From positions 558,001 through 622,000 of the forward strand of contig NZ_BMWC01000004.1 in assembly GCF_014651035.1 (NCBI RefSeq): a DNA stretch of 64,000 nucleotides, read 5' to 3'. The stretch comes from Streptomyces lomondensis (lineage in GTDB: Bacteria > Actinomycetota > Actinomycetes > Streptomycetales > Streptomycetaceae). The position numbers and the translations under genes are program-made. The notes below the pieces were generated by a model. It did no database searches and was not told the DNA's origin. It was given only the letters and a program-made list of their open reading frames with translations. Position 1 is the first letter of the stretch. Each line of letters starts with the position of its first letter. This document shows positions 10,468 through 27,342 of the stretch, piece after piece.

Positions 10468-10899
10468 ATGGTGCAGCGCACCTTGCTCAACGGCAAGATC
10501 CACCGAGCCACCGTCACCCAGGCCGATCTGCACTACGTAGGGTCCCTGACGATCGATCAGGACCTCATGGACGCCGCCGACATCACCGAGGGCGAGCAGG
10601 TCCACGTGGTCGACATCGACAACGGCGCCCGGCTCACCACCTACGCCATCACCGGCGAACGCGGCACCGGCGTCATCGGCGTCAACGGGGCCGCCGCCCA
10701 CCTCGTCCACCCCGGCCACCTCGTGATCATCATGTCGTTCGCCGTGCTCGACGAGTCCGAACGGGCCGCCCACCGGCCCCGGGTCGTCCACGTCGACAAG
10801 GCCAACCGGATCCTCGCGCTCGGCGCGGACCCGGCCGAGCCGGTGCCCGGGGCGCCGGACCAGTACTCGGGAGCGTTCACCCAGCAGGAGAGGAACTGA
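10468..10899 (+). CDS. panD: Aspartate 1-decarboxylase, cluster-dedicated copy making beta-alanine
   Basis: A 143-residue PanD, the pyruvoyl enzyme that decarboxylates aspartate to beta-alanine. The self-cleavage site is clear: HYVGSLTID, where the Gly-Ser bond is cut and the serine becomes the pyruvoyl group. TYAITGERGTGVIGVNGAAAHLVHPGH is the family core (read in order). It is the first gene after a perfect iron box and leads directly into MbtH and the NRPS genes, so it is best seen as supplying beta-alanine to NRPS-1, whose adenylation-domain code fits that substrate, rather than to pantothenate synthesis. Confidence 0.93.
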   Translation: MVQRTLLNGKIHRATVTQADLHYVGSLTIDQDLMDAADITEGEQVHVVDIDNGARLTTYAITGERGTGVIGVNGAAAHLVHPGHLVIIMSFAVLDESERAAHRPRVVHVDKANRILALGADPAEPVPGAPDQYSGAFTQQERN

Positions 10900-10902
10900 G
10901 CC

Positions 10903-11121
10903 ATGGCCAACCCGTTCGACGACGACAGCGGCGTCTTCCGCGTCCTGGTGAACGACGAGGGCCAGTACTCCCTGTGGCCCGACTTCGCCCCCGTCCCGGC
11001 CGGCTGGGAGAGCGTGCACGGCCCGGACACCCGGGCCGCCTGCCTGGAGCACATCGAGCGGCACTGGACGGACATGCGCCCGCGCAGCCTGGCCGAGGCC
11101 ATGCGCGGAGCCGGCGACTGA
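10903..11121 (+). CDS. MbtH-like NRPS chaperone
   Basis: A 72-residue MbtH-like protein, which binds NRPS adenylation domains and is needed for their folding or activity. Signature residues are present: NDEGQYSLWPDFAPVPAGW and the later HIERHWTDMRPRSL. It starts three bases after panD and its TGA overlaps the ATG of NRPS-1 (TGATG), so it is translationally coupled to the assembly line. Confidence 0.96.
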   Translation: MANPFDDDSGVFRVLVNDEGQYSLWPDFAPVPAGWESVHGPDTRAACLEHIERHWTDMRPRSLAEAMRGAGD

Positions 11122-14100
11122 TGGCGCCCCGCCCGGCCGTGGAGGACGTCCTCCCGCTGTCGCCGACGCAGGAGGGCATGGTCTTCCACGCCCTGTACGA
11201 CGAGCACGCCCGGGACGTCTACACCGGACAGCTGGTCATCCGGCTCGAAGGGCCGCTGGACCAGGGCCGGTTGCGCACGGCCGCCGACGCCCTGCTGGCC
11301 CGGCACGCCAACCTCCGGGCCGCGTTCCGCACCCGGCGGTCGGGGCAGCGCGTGCAGGTGATCGCCGGCGGGATCCGGACGCCCTGGCGCGTCACCGACC
11401 TGTCCGGACTGCCGCCGGCCGGGCGGCAGACGGCGTTCGACGACCTGCTCGCCCGGGACCGGGAGGCCCGCTTCGACCTCGCCCGCCCGCCGCTGCTGAG
11501 GTTGCGGCTGGTGGCGTTCGGGCAGCGGGACCACCGGCTACTGATCACCTCCCACCACCTCCTGTGGGACGGCTGGTCCGCGCCCGTGCTGGTCCGCGAG
11601 CTCTTCCGGCTCTACACCGCGGGCGGCGACCCGGCCTCCCTGCCCCCGGTCCGGCCCTACCGCGACTACCTGGCCTGGCTGTCCCGCCAGGACCGCGCCG
11701 CCGCCGAACAGGCCTGGCGGGCCGCGCTGCACGGCCTCGACGAGCCGTCCCTCATCGCCCCCGAGGCGCGCGACCTCCCCGCCGAGCAGCCCGGGCGGCA
11801 CGTCGTGGAACTCTCCGAGCGGGAGACCACGGCCCTCACCGACACCGCCCGCGCCAGGGGGGTGACCGTCAGCACCGTGCTCCAGGGCCTGTGGGCGGTG
11901 CTCCTCGCCCAGCACACCGGTCGGCTGGACGTGGTCCTCGGCGCCACGGTGTCCGGCCGCGACGCCGACGTCCCCGGCATCGAGTCGATGGTCGGGCTGT
12001 TCATCAACACCCTGCCGGTACGCGTGCGGTTACGCCCCGCCGAGCCGCTCGCCGACCTGCTCCTGCGCGTCCAGTCCGAGCAGGCGGCGCTGCTGGGCCA
12101 CCAGCACCTCGGCCTCGCCGACATCCAGCGGGCCACCGGGCACGGCCTCCTCTTCGACACCCTGCTGGTGTTCGAGAGCTACCCCATCGACGACGACGGC
12201 ATCGCCCGCGCCCTCGGGCCCGACGGCCCCCGCATGACCGAGGTGTCGGTCCGCGACGCCACGCACTACCCGCTCACCCTCACCGCCCTGCCCGGCGACC
12301 GGCTGACCCTGACCTTCAGCCACCAGCCGACGGCCCTCGACGCCGCGACGGTGACCGGCATCGCGACCCGACTGCGCCGACTCGTACGGACGTTCACGGA
12401 GGATCCGGAACGACTGGTGGGACGGCTCGACACCGTCCCCGGGAGCCGGATCCATACCCCACACGATCCCCCGGCGCAGCGCGCCACCGTCCGCGACCTC
12501 TTCGAGGAACAGGCCGCCCGCACCCCGCAGGCCCCCGCCGTCCACCACGGCGACACGACCCTGACCTTCACCCAACTGGACGCTGCCGCCCACGGGTTGG
12601 CCGCCGCCCTGCTCGCCCGGGGCGCCGGTCCCGAGACCGTGGTGGCCGTCGCCCTGCCGCGCGGACCGGACCTCGTCACCGCGCTGCTGGCCGTCCTCAA
12701 GGCCGGGGCGGCCTGCATGCCGGTCGACCCGGCCTACCCGCCGGAGCGCATCGCCCTCATGCTCGGGGACGCGGCCCCACGGCTCGTGGTGAGCGACCGG
12801 GAGACGGCCCGGCGACTCGCCCTCGACCCCGAGTCGGTCTGCGACCCCCGCGAGACGGCCATCGCCGTACCGCGCCCGCCGCTGTCACCCGACCACCCCG
12901 CGTACGTCGTCTTCACCTCCGGCTCCACCGGCCGCCCCAAGGGCGTGCTCGGCACGCAGGGGGCCCTGGCCAACCGGCTGGCCTGGGGCCGGGACCTGAC
13001 GGACGGCCCGGCCGGCGTCCGCGTCGCCAAGAGCCCGATCAGCTTCATCGACGGCCTGACCGAACTGCTCGGCGCGCTGGTCGCGGGGGAGGCCGTGGCC
13101 CTCGCCGACGACGAGACAACCGGCGACCCCACCGCCCTGGCCGCCCTGGCCGACCGGCACCGCGCCACCCTGCTCACCGCCGTCCCCAGCCTCTACACCA
13201 CCCTCGTCGAGTCCGCCCCGCCCGGCGGCTTCGGCTCGGTCCGCACCTGGATCTCCAGCGGCGAACCCCTCCCCACCGACCTGGCCCACCAGATCACCAC
13301 CCGCTGGCCCGGGTCCCGCCTCGTCAACCTCTACGGCTGCTCGGAGGCGGCGGGCGACAGCCTTGTCCATGTGTACGCCGGTGACGAGAGCACGGCCGGC
13401 TGGCCGCTCGCCGAGGGTGTTCCGCTGGGCGGACCGGGCGCGGATGCCGTTGTGCCGGGGCGGTCGGGTGCTGGCCGTGGCCCGTTGGGCTCGCCGGGCG
13501 CGGATTCCGCGGCACCACGGCGGCCGACCGTCGGCAGCGCTCCGCTGGATGGACCGGGCGCGGACGCCGTCGCGCCACGGCAGCCGACCGTCGGCAGCGC
13601 CCCGCTGGGCGGACCGGGCGCGGACGCCGTCGCGCCGGGGCGATCGACTGCTGGCAGCGGGCCGTTGGGCTCGCCGGGCGCGGATTCCGCGGCACCACGG
13701 CAGCCGATCGCTGGTAGCGCCCCGCTGGTGGGACCGGGCGCGGACGCCGTCGCCCCGGGGCGATCGACCGCTGGCAGCGGCCCGCTGGGCCCGCCGGGCG
13801 CGGGCTCCGCGGCGCAACGGCAGCAGACCGCCGACTGCGCTCCGCTGGTGGGACCGGGCGCGGACGCCGTCGCGTCGGGGCGGTCTACCGCCGGCACCGT
13901 CCCGCTGGGCCTCCCGCATGCCGACTCCGCGGCACCACGGCACCAGACCGCCGGTACCGTCCCGCTGGGCCGGCCCATCGCTCGTACCCGTGTCCATGTC
14001 CTCGACCCCTTCCTGCGCCCGGTCCCGGTCGGAGCGACCGGTGAGCTGTACCTCGCGGGCGACGGACTCGCCCGCGGTTACCTGAACCAACCCGGCCGCA

Positions 14101-14855
14101 CCGCCGAGCGGTTCGTCGCCGACCCCTTCGGTCCGCCCGGCGGCCGCCTCTACCGCACCGGCGACCTGGCCCGGTTGCGCCTCGACGGCGTGGTGGAGTT
14201 CCTGGGCCGGGCCGACCAGCAGGTCAAGATCCGCGGTTTTCGGGTCGAACCCGGTGAGATCGAGGCGGCGGCCCGTGCCCTGCCCGGGGTGCGCCGGGCC
14301 GCGGTCGTGGCCCGGGAGGACGGTGCGGGGCCTCGGCGGCTCGTGGCGTACGTGGAACGGGAAGGCGGCGGGCCGGATGCCGCAGGCCTGCGCCACGCCC
14401 TCGCCGAGCGGCTCCCCGCCCACCTCGTGCCGGCCGCCGTGGTCGTGCTGGAGGCGCTGCCGCTGACCCCCAGCGGCAAACTCGACCGCCGCGCGCTGCC
14501 CGCCCCCGACTTCACGGAGGCGAGCACCTTCGACCCGCCGCGCACCGAACCGGAGAAGGTGCTGTGCGGCCTGTTCGCCGAGGTCCTCGGTCTCGAACGG
14601 GTGGGCGTCCACGACGACTTCTTCGCCCTCGGCGGCGACAGCATCGTCTCGGTCCGGCTGGCCGACCGGGCCCGCAGGGCCGGACTCGGGCTCTCGCCCC
14701 GGGACGTGTTCACCCACCGCACCCCGGCCGGTCTCGCCCGCTCCCTGCCGGACGACACCGCCCCGGAAGAGGAGTTCTCCGCGACCGCCGAGCCGCTGGT
14801 GTCGCTCAGCCGGTCGCAGCTCGACAACGTCAAGGCGAGGTGGAGGAGCCGATGA
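11121..14855 (+). CDS. NRPS-1: C-A(beta-alanine)-T, with a 180-residue repeat insertion in A
   Basis: A 1244-residue single module. Condensation domain about 10-440 (HHLLWDGWS, His 145-146), opening with the LPLSPTQEGMVFHALYDE style usual for D-accepting (DCL) C domains. Adenylation domain about 465-1130: TSGSTGRPKG, YGCSEAAGDS, YRTGDLARL, GRADQQVKIRGFR, PSGKLDRR. The pocket code read by eye against GrsA is IDTTISLGDK, close to the VDWVISLADK code listed for beta-alanine; absence of the usual Asp235 suits a beta-amino acid. Residues 773-952 are nine 20-residue repeats placed between EGVPLG and RPIARTR; without them the module has normal length (1064). Carrier Ser 1174 (GGDSIVS). The C-terminal tail PLVSLSRSQLDNVKARW resembles a docking segment. 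Starts at ATG 11121 overlapping MbtH. Confidence 0.93.
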   Translation: MAPRPAVEDVLPLSPTQEGMVFHALYDEHARDVYTGQLVIRLEGPLDQGRLRTAADALLARHANLRAAFRTRRSGQRVQVIAGGIRTPWRVTDLSGLPPAGRQTAFDDLLARDREARFDLARPPLLRLRLVAFGQRDHRLLITSHHLLWDGWSAPVLVRELFRLYTAGGDPASLPPVRPYRDYLAWLSRQDRAAAEQAWRAALHGLDEPSLIAPEARDLPAEQPGRHVVELSERETTALTDTARARGVTVSTVLQGLWAVLLAQHTGRLDVVLGATVSGRDADVPGIESMVGLFINTLPVRVRLRPAEPLADLLLRVQSEQAALLGHQHLGLADIQRATGHGLLFDTLLVFESYPIDDDGIARALGPDGPRMTEVSVRDATHYPLTLTALPGDRLTLTFSHQPTALDAATVTGIATRLRRLVRTFTEDPERLVGRLDTVPGSRIHTPHDPPAQRATVRDLFEEQAARTPQAPAVHHGDTTLTFTQLDAAAHGLAAALLARGAGPETVVAVALPRGPDLVTALLAVLKAGAACMPVDPAYPPERIALMLGDAAPRLVVSDRETARRLALDPESVCDPRETAIAVPRPPLSPDHPAYVVFTSGSTGRPKGVLGTQGALANRLAWGRDLTDGPAGVRVAKSPISFIDGLTELLGALVAGEAVALADDETTGDPTALAALADRHRATLLTAVPSLYTTLVESAPPGGFGSVRTWISSGEPLPTDLAHQITTRWPGSRLVNLYGCSEAAGDSLVHVYAGDESTAGWPLAEGVPLGGPGADAVVPGRSGAGRGPLGSPGADSAAPRRPTVGSAPLDGPGADAVAPRQPTVGSAPLGGPGADAVAPGRSTAGSGPLGSPGADSAAPRQPIAGSAPLVGPGADAVAPGRSTAGSGPLGPPGAGSAAQRQQTADCAPLVGPGADAVASGRSTAGTVPLGLPHADSAAPRHQTAGTVPLGRPIARTRVHVLDPFLRPVPVGATGELYLAGDGLARGYLNQPGRTAERFVADPFGPPGGRLYRTGDLARLRLDGVVEFLGRADQQVKIRGFRVEPGEIEAAARALPGVRRAAVVAREDGAGPRRLVAYVEREGGGPDAAGLRHALAERLPAHLVPAAVVVLEALPLTPSGKLDRRALPAPDFTEASTFDPPRTEPEKVLCGLFAEVLGLERVGVHDDFFALGGDSIVSVRLADRARRAGLGLSPRDVFTHRTPAGLARSLPDDTAPEEEFSATAEPLVSLSRSQLDNVKARWRSR
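13437..13976 (+). repeat. Nine tandem 60-bp in-frame repeats inside the NRPS-1 adenylation domain
   Basis: Nine consecutive 60-base units, each 20 codons, with no stop or frame change. Protein units fall into type A (for example GADAVAPGRSTAGSGPLGSP) and type B (for example GADSAAPRQPIAGSAPLVGP) that alternate A-B, then one A/B hybrid (unit 3), then A-B three times, so the higher-order period is 120 bp. Every unit ends in PL(G/D/V)xP, the same residues that form the natural EGVPLG/RPIARTR junction of the domain, suggesting growth by repeated duplication of that junction. Rich in Gly, Ala, Pro, Ser; probably unstructured and surface exposed, between core motifs A5 and A6. Confidence 0.95.
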
Positions 14856-17800
14856 GCACAGAGCCCGCCGGGGCGGCGGACGACGGGTCCCTGGTCGAGG
14901 ACGTCCTGCCGCTGTCCCCGCTGCAACAGGGCCTGCTGTTCCACGCCCTGTTCGACGAGGGCGCCCAGGACGTCTACACCATGCAGTCCCTGGTGGAGAT
15001 CGAGGGCCCGCTCCGCCCCGAGCTGCTGCGCACCGCCGCCGAGGAGCTGTTCGCCCGGCACGCCAACCTGCGCAGCGCCTTCCTGCACGAGGACGACATG
15101 GACGAGCCCGTGCAGGTCGTCCTCAAGCAGGTCCCCGTCAACTGGCGGGAGGCGGACGCGGCCGACGAGGCGGAGGTCGAACGACTCGTCACGGCCGACG
15201 CCGCCGCCCGCTTCGAGCTGACCGACCCTCCGCTGCTGCGCCTGACCCTGGTCGACCGGGGCGGCGACCGCCGGCTGCTCGTCCTCACCAACCACCACCT
15301 GCTGCTGGACGGCTGGTCCGTGCCGCTGCTCGTCCGGGAACTGCTCCAGCTGTACGCCGCCCAGCTCGCCCCCGGCCGCTCGGCTCCGCTGCCCGCCGTA
15401 CGGCCGTACCGGGACTTCCTCGCCTGGCTGGCGAGCCGGGACCGGGAGGCCTCCGGCCGGGCCTGGCGGCAGGCGCTGGCCGGGGCGGCACCGACCCTGC
15501 TCGCGCCCGCGGCGGCCGGTCTCGTCCCCGTACCGCCCGAGCTGCACACGCTGCGGCTGTCCGAGGAACTCACCGCCGGTGTGCGGCGCACGGCCCGCGA
15601 CCTGGGCGTCACCGTCAACACCGTCGTCCAGGGCCTGTGGGCCCTGCTGCTGGCGCGGCTGACCGGCAGGGACGACGTGGTGTTCGGCGCGACCGTCGCC
15701 GGGCGCCCCGCCGAACTCGCCGGCGTGGAGTCGATGATCGGCCTGTTCATCAACACCGTGCCCGTGCGGCTGTCCGTACCACTGGGGGAGCCGGCCGCCG
15801 CCTTCCTGCGCCGGGTCCAGGACGAGCAGTCCCGGCTGATGGACCATCAGTACCTGGGGCTCACCGAGATCCAGCGCCTCGCCGGCACCGGCGACCTCTT
15901 CGACACCCTGCTGGTCTTCGAGAACTACCCGATCGACCAGGACGCGGTGGCCCGGGCCGAGGCGGAGGCGGGCCTGCGGATCCTCGACGTCAAGGGCTCC
16001 GGCGCCACCCACTACCCGCTGACCCTCGCCGTGCTCGCGGAGCAACGGCTCGGCGTCGTCTTCGAGTTCCGGCCCGACTGCTACGACCGGGCGACGGTGG
16101 AGCGGCTCGCCGGGCGCTTCGAGCGGCTCGTCCGCGCGGTAGTGGCCGCGCCCGCCACACCGCTGGCGGCCTTGGACGTCCTCGCGCCCGAGGAGCGGGC
16201 CGCGCTGCTGGCGCGCGGGGCGGCACAGCGGTTGCCCGTCCCGTACGCCACGATGCCCGACGTGCTCCAGGCGCAGGCCGCCCGGACACCGGACGCGGTG
16301 GCCGTCGTCGGCGGCGAACACCGGCTCACCTTCGCCGAGTTGAACACCAACGCCAACCGGCTGGCCCGGGTGCTCGTCGAGTCCGGTGCCGGGCCGGAGC
16401 GGATCGTCGCGCTGGCCCTGCCGCCCACGCCCGACACGATCACCGCGCTGCTCGCCGTCCAGAAGGCGGGCGCGGCCTATCTGCCCCTCGACCCCGCCTG
16501 GCCGGGGGAGCGGATCGCCGGGATGCTCGCCGACGCCCGCCCGGTCGTGCTGGTCGCCACCACCGGCACCGCGCCCGGCCCGGACACCCTCGGCGACGTC
16601 CCCGCCCTGCTGCTCGACGACCCCGGCACCCGGCGGCGCCTCGCGGACGCGGACGGAGCCGATCTCACGGACGCCGACCGCATGGCACCGCTGCTCCCCG
16701 AGCATCCCGCGTACGTCATCTACACCTCCGGCTCCACCGGACGTCCCAAGGCCGTCGTCGTGCCGCAGCGGGCCATCGTCAACCTCTTCGCCGCGCACCA
16801 CGCCGCCCTGCACACCCCGGCCTCCCAGGCGGCGGGCGGCCGGCCCCTGCGCGTGGGCCATGCCTGGCCGACGGCCTTCGACGCGTCCTGGCAGCCCATG
16901 CTGTGGATGTTCGCCGGGCACGAACTGCACCTGGTGCCCGAGGAGATCCGGCGCGACCCGGACGCGCTGCGCGGCTTCCTCGCCGAGCACCGCATCGAGT
17001 TCATCGAGCTGTCCCCGTCCCTGCTCGCCGAGGTGGTCGCGCGCGGCGGCGACTGGCGGGCCGGGCTGAAGGTGCTGGGTGTCGGCGGCGAGGCCGTACC
17101 GCCCGACCTGTGGCGCACCCTGCGCGAGACGGACGGACTGGCCGCGCACAACCTGTACGGGCCCACCGAGTGCACCGTCGACTCCGCGGACTGCGACCTC
17201 GCGCTCAGCGACCGGCCCGCGATCGGCCGCCCCGTGGCGGGCGCCACCCTGTACATCCTCGACGGGCACCTCAACCCCGTACCCACGGGCGTCGACGGCG
17301 AGCTGTACATCGCCGGCGAGGGACTGGCCCGTGGCTACCTGGGCCGGCCGGCGACCACCGCGAGCCGCTTCGTCGCCGACCCCTTCTCGGGACGGCCCGG
17401 CGCGCGGATGTACCGCACCGGCGACATCGCCCGGTGGACCGAGGACGGCCTGGTGGAGTGCCTCGGCCGGATCGACGACCAGGTCAAGATCCGGGGCTAC
17501 CGGATCGAACCCGGCGAGATCGAGGCGGTCCTCCTCGACCACGAACTCGTCGAACGTGCCGCGGTCGTCCTCCGCGAGGACACTCCCGGCGTCCGCCGCC
17601 TGGTCGCCTACGTCGTGACGAGCCCGGCCGCGCCGCCCGCCGAGGAGACGGCGGAGCTGCTGCGCCGGGCCGCGGCCGCGGTCCTGCCCGACTACATGGT
17701 GCCGTCGGCGTTCGTCCCGGTCGACGCGTTCCCTCTCACCCTCAACGGCAAGCTGGACACCACCGCGCTCCCGGCCCCGTCCCGCACCGCCGGGCCCGCC

Positions 17801-19395
17801 GCCCAGCCGCCCCGCACCGCGGCCGAGGAACGCCTCGCCGCACTGTTCGCGCAGGCCCTCGGGCTGGGCTCGGTCGGCGTGCACGACAGCTTCTTCGCGC
17901 TCGGCGGCGACAGCATCGTCTCTATGCGGCTGGTCGGCCGGGCCCGCGCGGCCGGGCTGGCCCTCTCGCCGCGGGACGTGTTCGAGCAGCCGACCGTCGC
18001 CGGGCTCGCGGAGGTCGTCGGTACCGCCCGGCGCCGGGAGGCGGACCCGGACGCGGGCGTCGGCGACATCCCGCTCACCCCGATGCTCGCCCGGCTCGCC
18101 GGACAAGGCGGCCTGTTCCGCACGCTCAGCCAGGCCCGCTTCCTGCGCACCCCGCCCGGCATGGACCTCGACGGACTGCACCGCTCGGTCCAGACGGTCC
18201 TGGACCGGCACGACCTGCTGCGCTCCACGCTCACCCGGGACGGCGACGGAGCCTGGCACCTGCGGACCGCACCGGTCGGCACCGCACGCGCCGCCGACTG
18301 CGTACGACGCACCGACGCCGCACGGCTGGACCACGCCACGATCGGCACCCTCGTGCCCGGCGCCTTCGAGGACCTGGCCGCCGAACTCGACCCGGCTGCC
18401 GGGAGGGTGGCGCGGTTCCTGTGGTTCGACACCGGTCCTGACCGCGAGGGGCGGCTGCTGGCCGTCCTGCACCACCTGGTCACCGACGCCGCCTCCTGGG
18501 GCGTCCTCGCCGCCGATCTCGCAGCGGCCTGGCACGGCACACAGCTCCCGCCGCCGGGCACCACCTTCCGGGAGTGGGCCCGGGCGCTGCGGGCCGAGGC
18601 CGTGTCGGACCGCCGTACGGCCGAACTCTCCTACTGGACAGCGGTGTCGGACCGGCCGGAACCGGACCTGGGCGCCGGACCGCTGGACCCCGCCCGGGAC
18701 ACCCACGCCACCGTGCGCCACCACTGGACCACGCTCGGCCCGGACCTCACCGCACTCCTCACCGCGCACCCCGTGCCGGACGTCCTGCTGACCGCGCTGG
18801 CCCTCGCCGTGCCGGCGTGGCGACGCGAACTCGGCCGGCCCGCTCCGGACGACTCCGTGCTGATCGCTCTGGAGGGGCACGGCCGCGAGGAGCACCTCCT
18901 GCCGGGCGCCGACCTGTCCGGCACCCTCGGCCTGTTCACCAGCGTCTTCCCGGTCCGCCTCGACCCCGGCGACGCGGCCCCCGCGCAGCAGCTGCGGCGC
19001 GTCCGGGACCAGCTCGCCGCCCTGCCCGACCAGGGCATCGGCCACGGCCTGCTGCGCCACCTCAACCCGGACACCGCCGCCGTCCTCGCCCGGCTTCCGC
19101 AGCCCCAGATCGCGGTCAACTACCTGGGCCGCATGACCCTCGGGGAGCAGCCGGAGGACGCCGCGTTCACCAGCGCCCCCGAGACCGGCGCCATGGGCGC
19201 GTGGGCCGACCCCGGGGCGCCGGCCCTCTATCCCCTGGTCGTCGACGCGCTGATCGACGACGGGAAGGACCCCGGCGGCCCGGTCCTCACGGCGTGCTGG
19301 CACTGGCCCGAACGGCTCTTCACCCAGGCGGAGACCGAGGGGCTGGGCGAGCTGTGGACCGCGTCCCTCGAACGGCTGCTGAAAGGCGGACACCA

Positions 19396-19399
<4 letters not shown>
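14852..19399 (+). CDS. NRPS-2: C-A(substrate unresolved)-T-E
   Basis: A 1515-residue protein starting at ATG 14852, overlapping the NRPS-1 stop (ATGA). C domain with HHLLLDGWS (His 148-149) and a DCL-like opening (LPLSPLQQGLLFHALFDE). A domain with TSGSTGRPKA, YGPTECTVD, YRTGDIAR, NGKLD. Its pocket code by eye is DAQEGGLVDK; this is not a clean match to a code I know (it recalls Gln-type DAQDLGVVDK and is chemically similar to the formyl-hydroxyOrn code DMENLGLINK). Carrier Ser 1021 (GGDSIVSM). Then a full epimerization domain: HHLVTDAASWG (His 1207-1208), EGHGREEHL, NYLGRM. The protein ends soon after the E domain without the docking-like tail seen on NRPS-1 and NRPS-3, which points to a terminal position. 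No thioesterase. Confidence 0.92.
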
Positions 19400-27324
<7,925 letters not shown>

Positions 27325-27342
27325 GCGACAGCGGAGGAACCG

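Noticed and set aside
13437..13976. CRISPR-like array
   Set aside because: Regular 60-bp units, but there are no constant repeats separated by unique spacers; variation is spread along each unit and the reading frame is kept through it.
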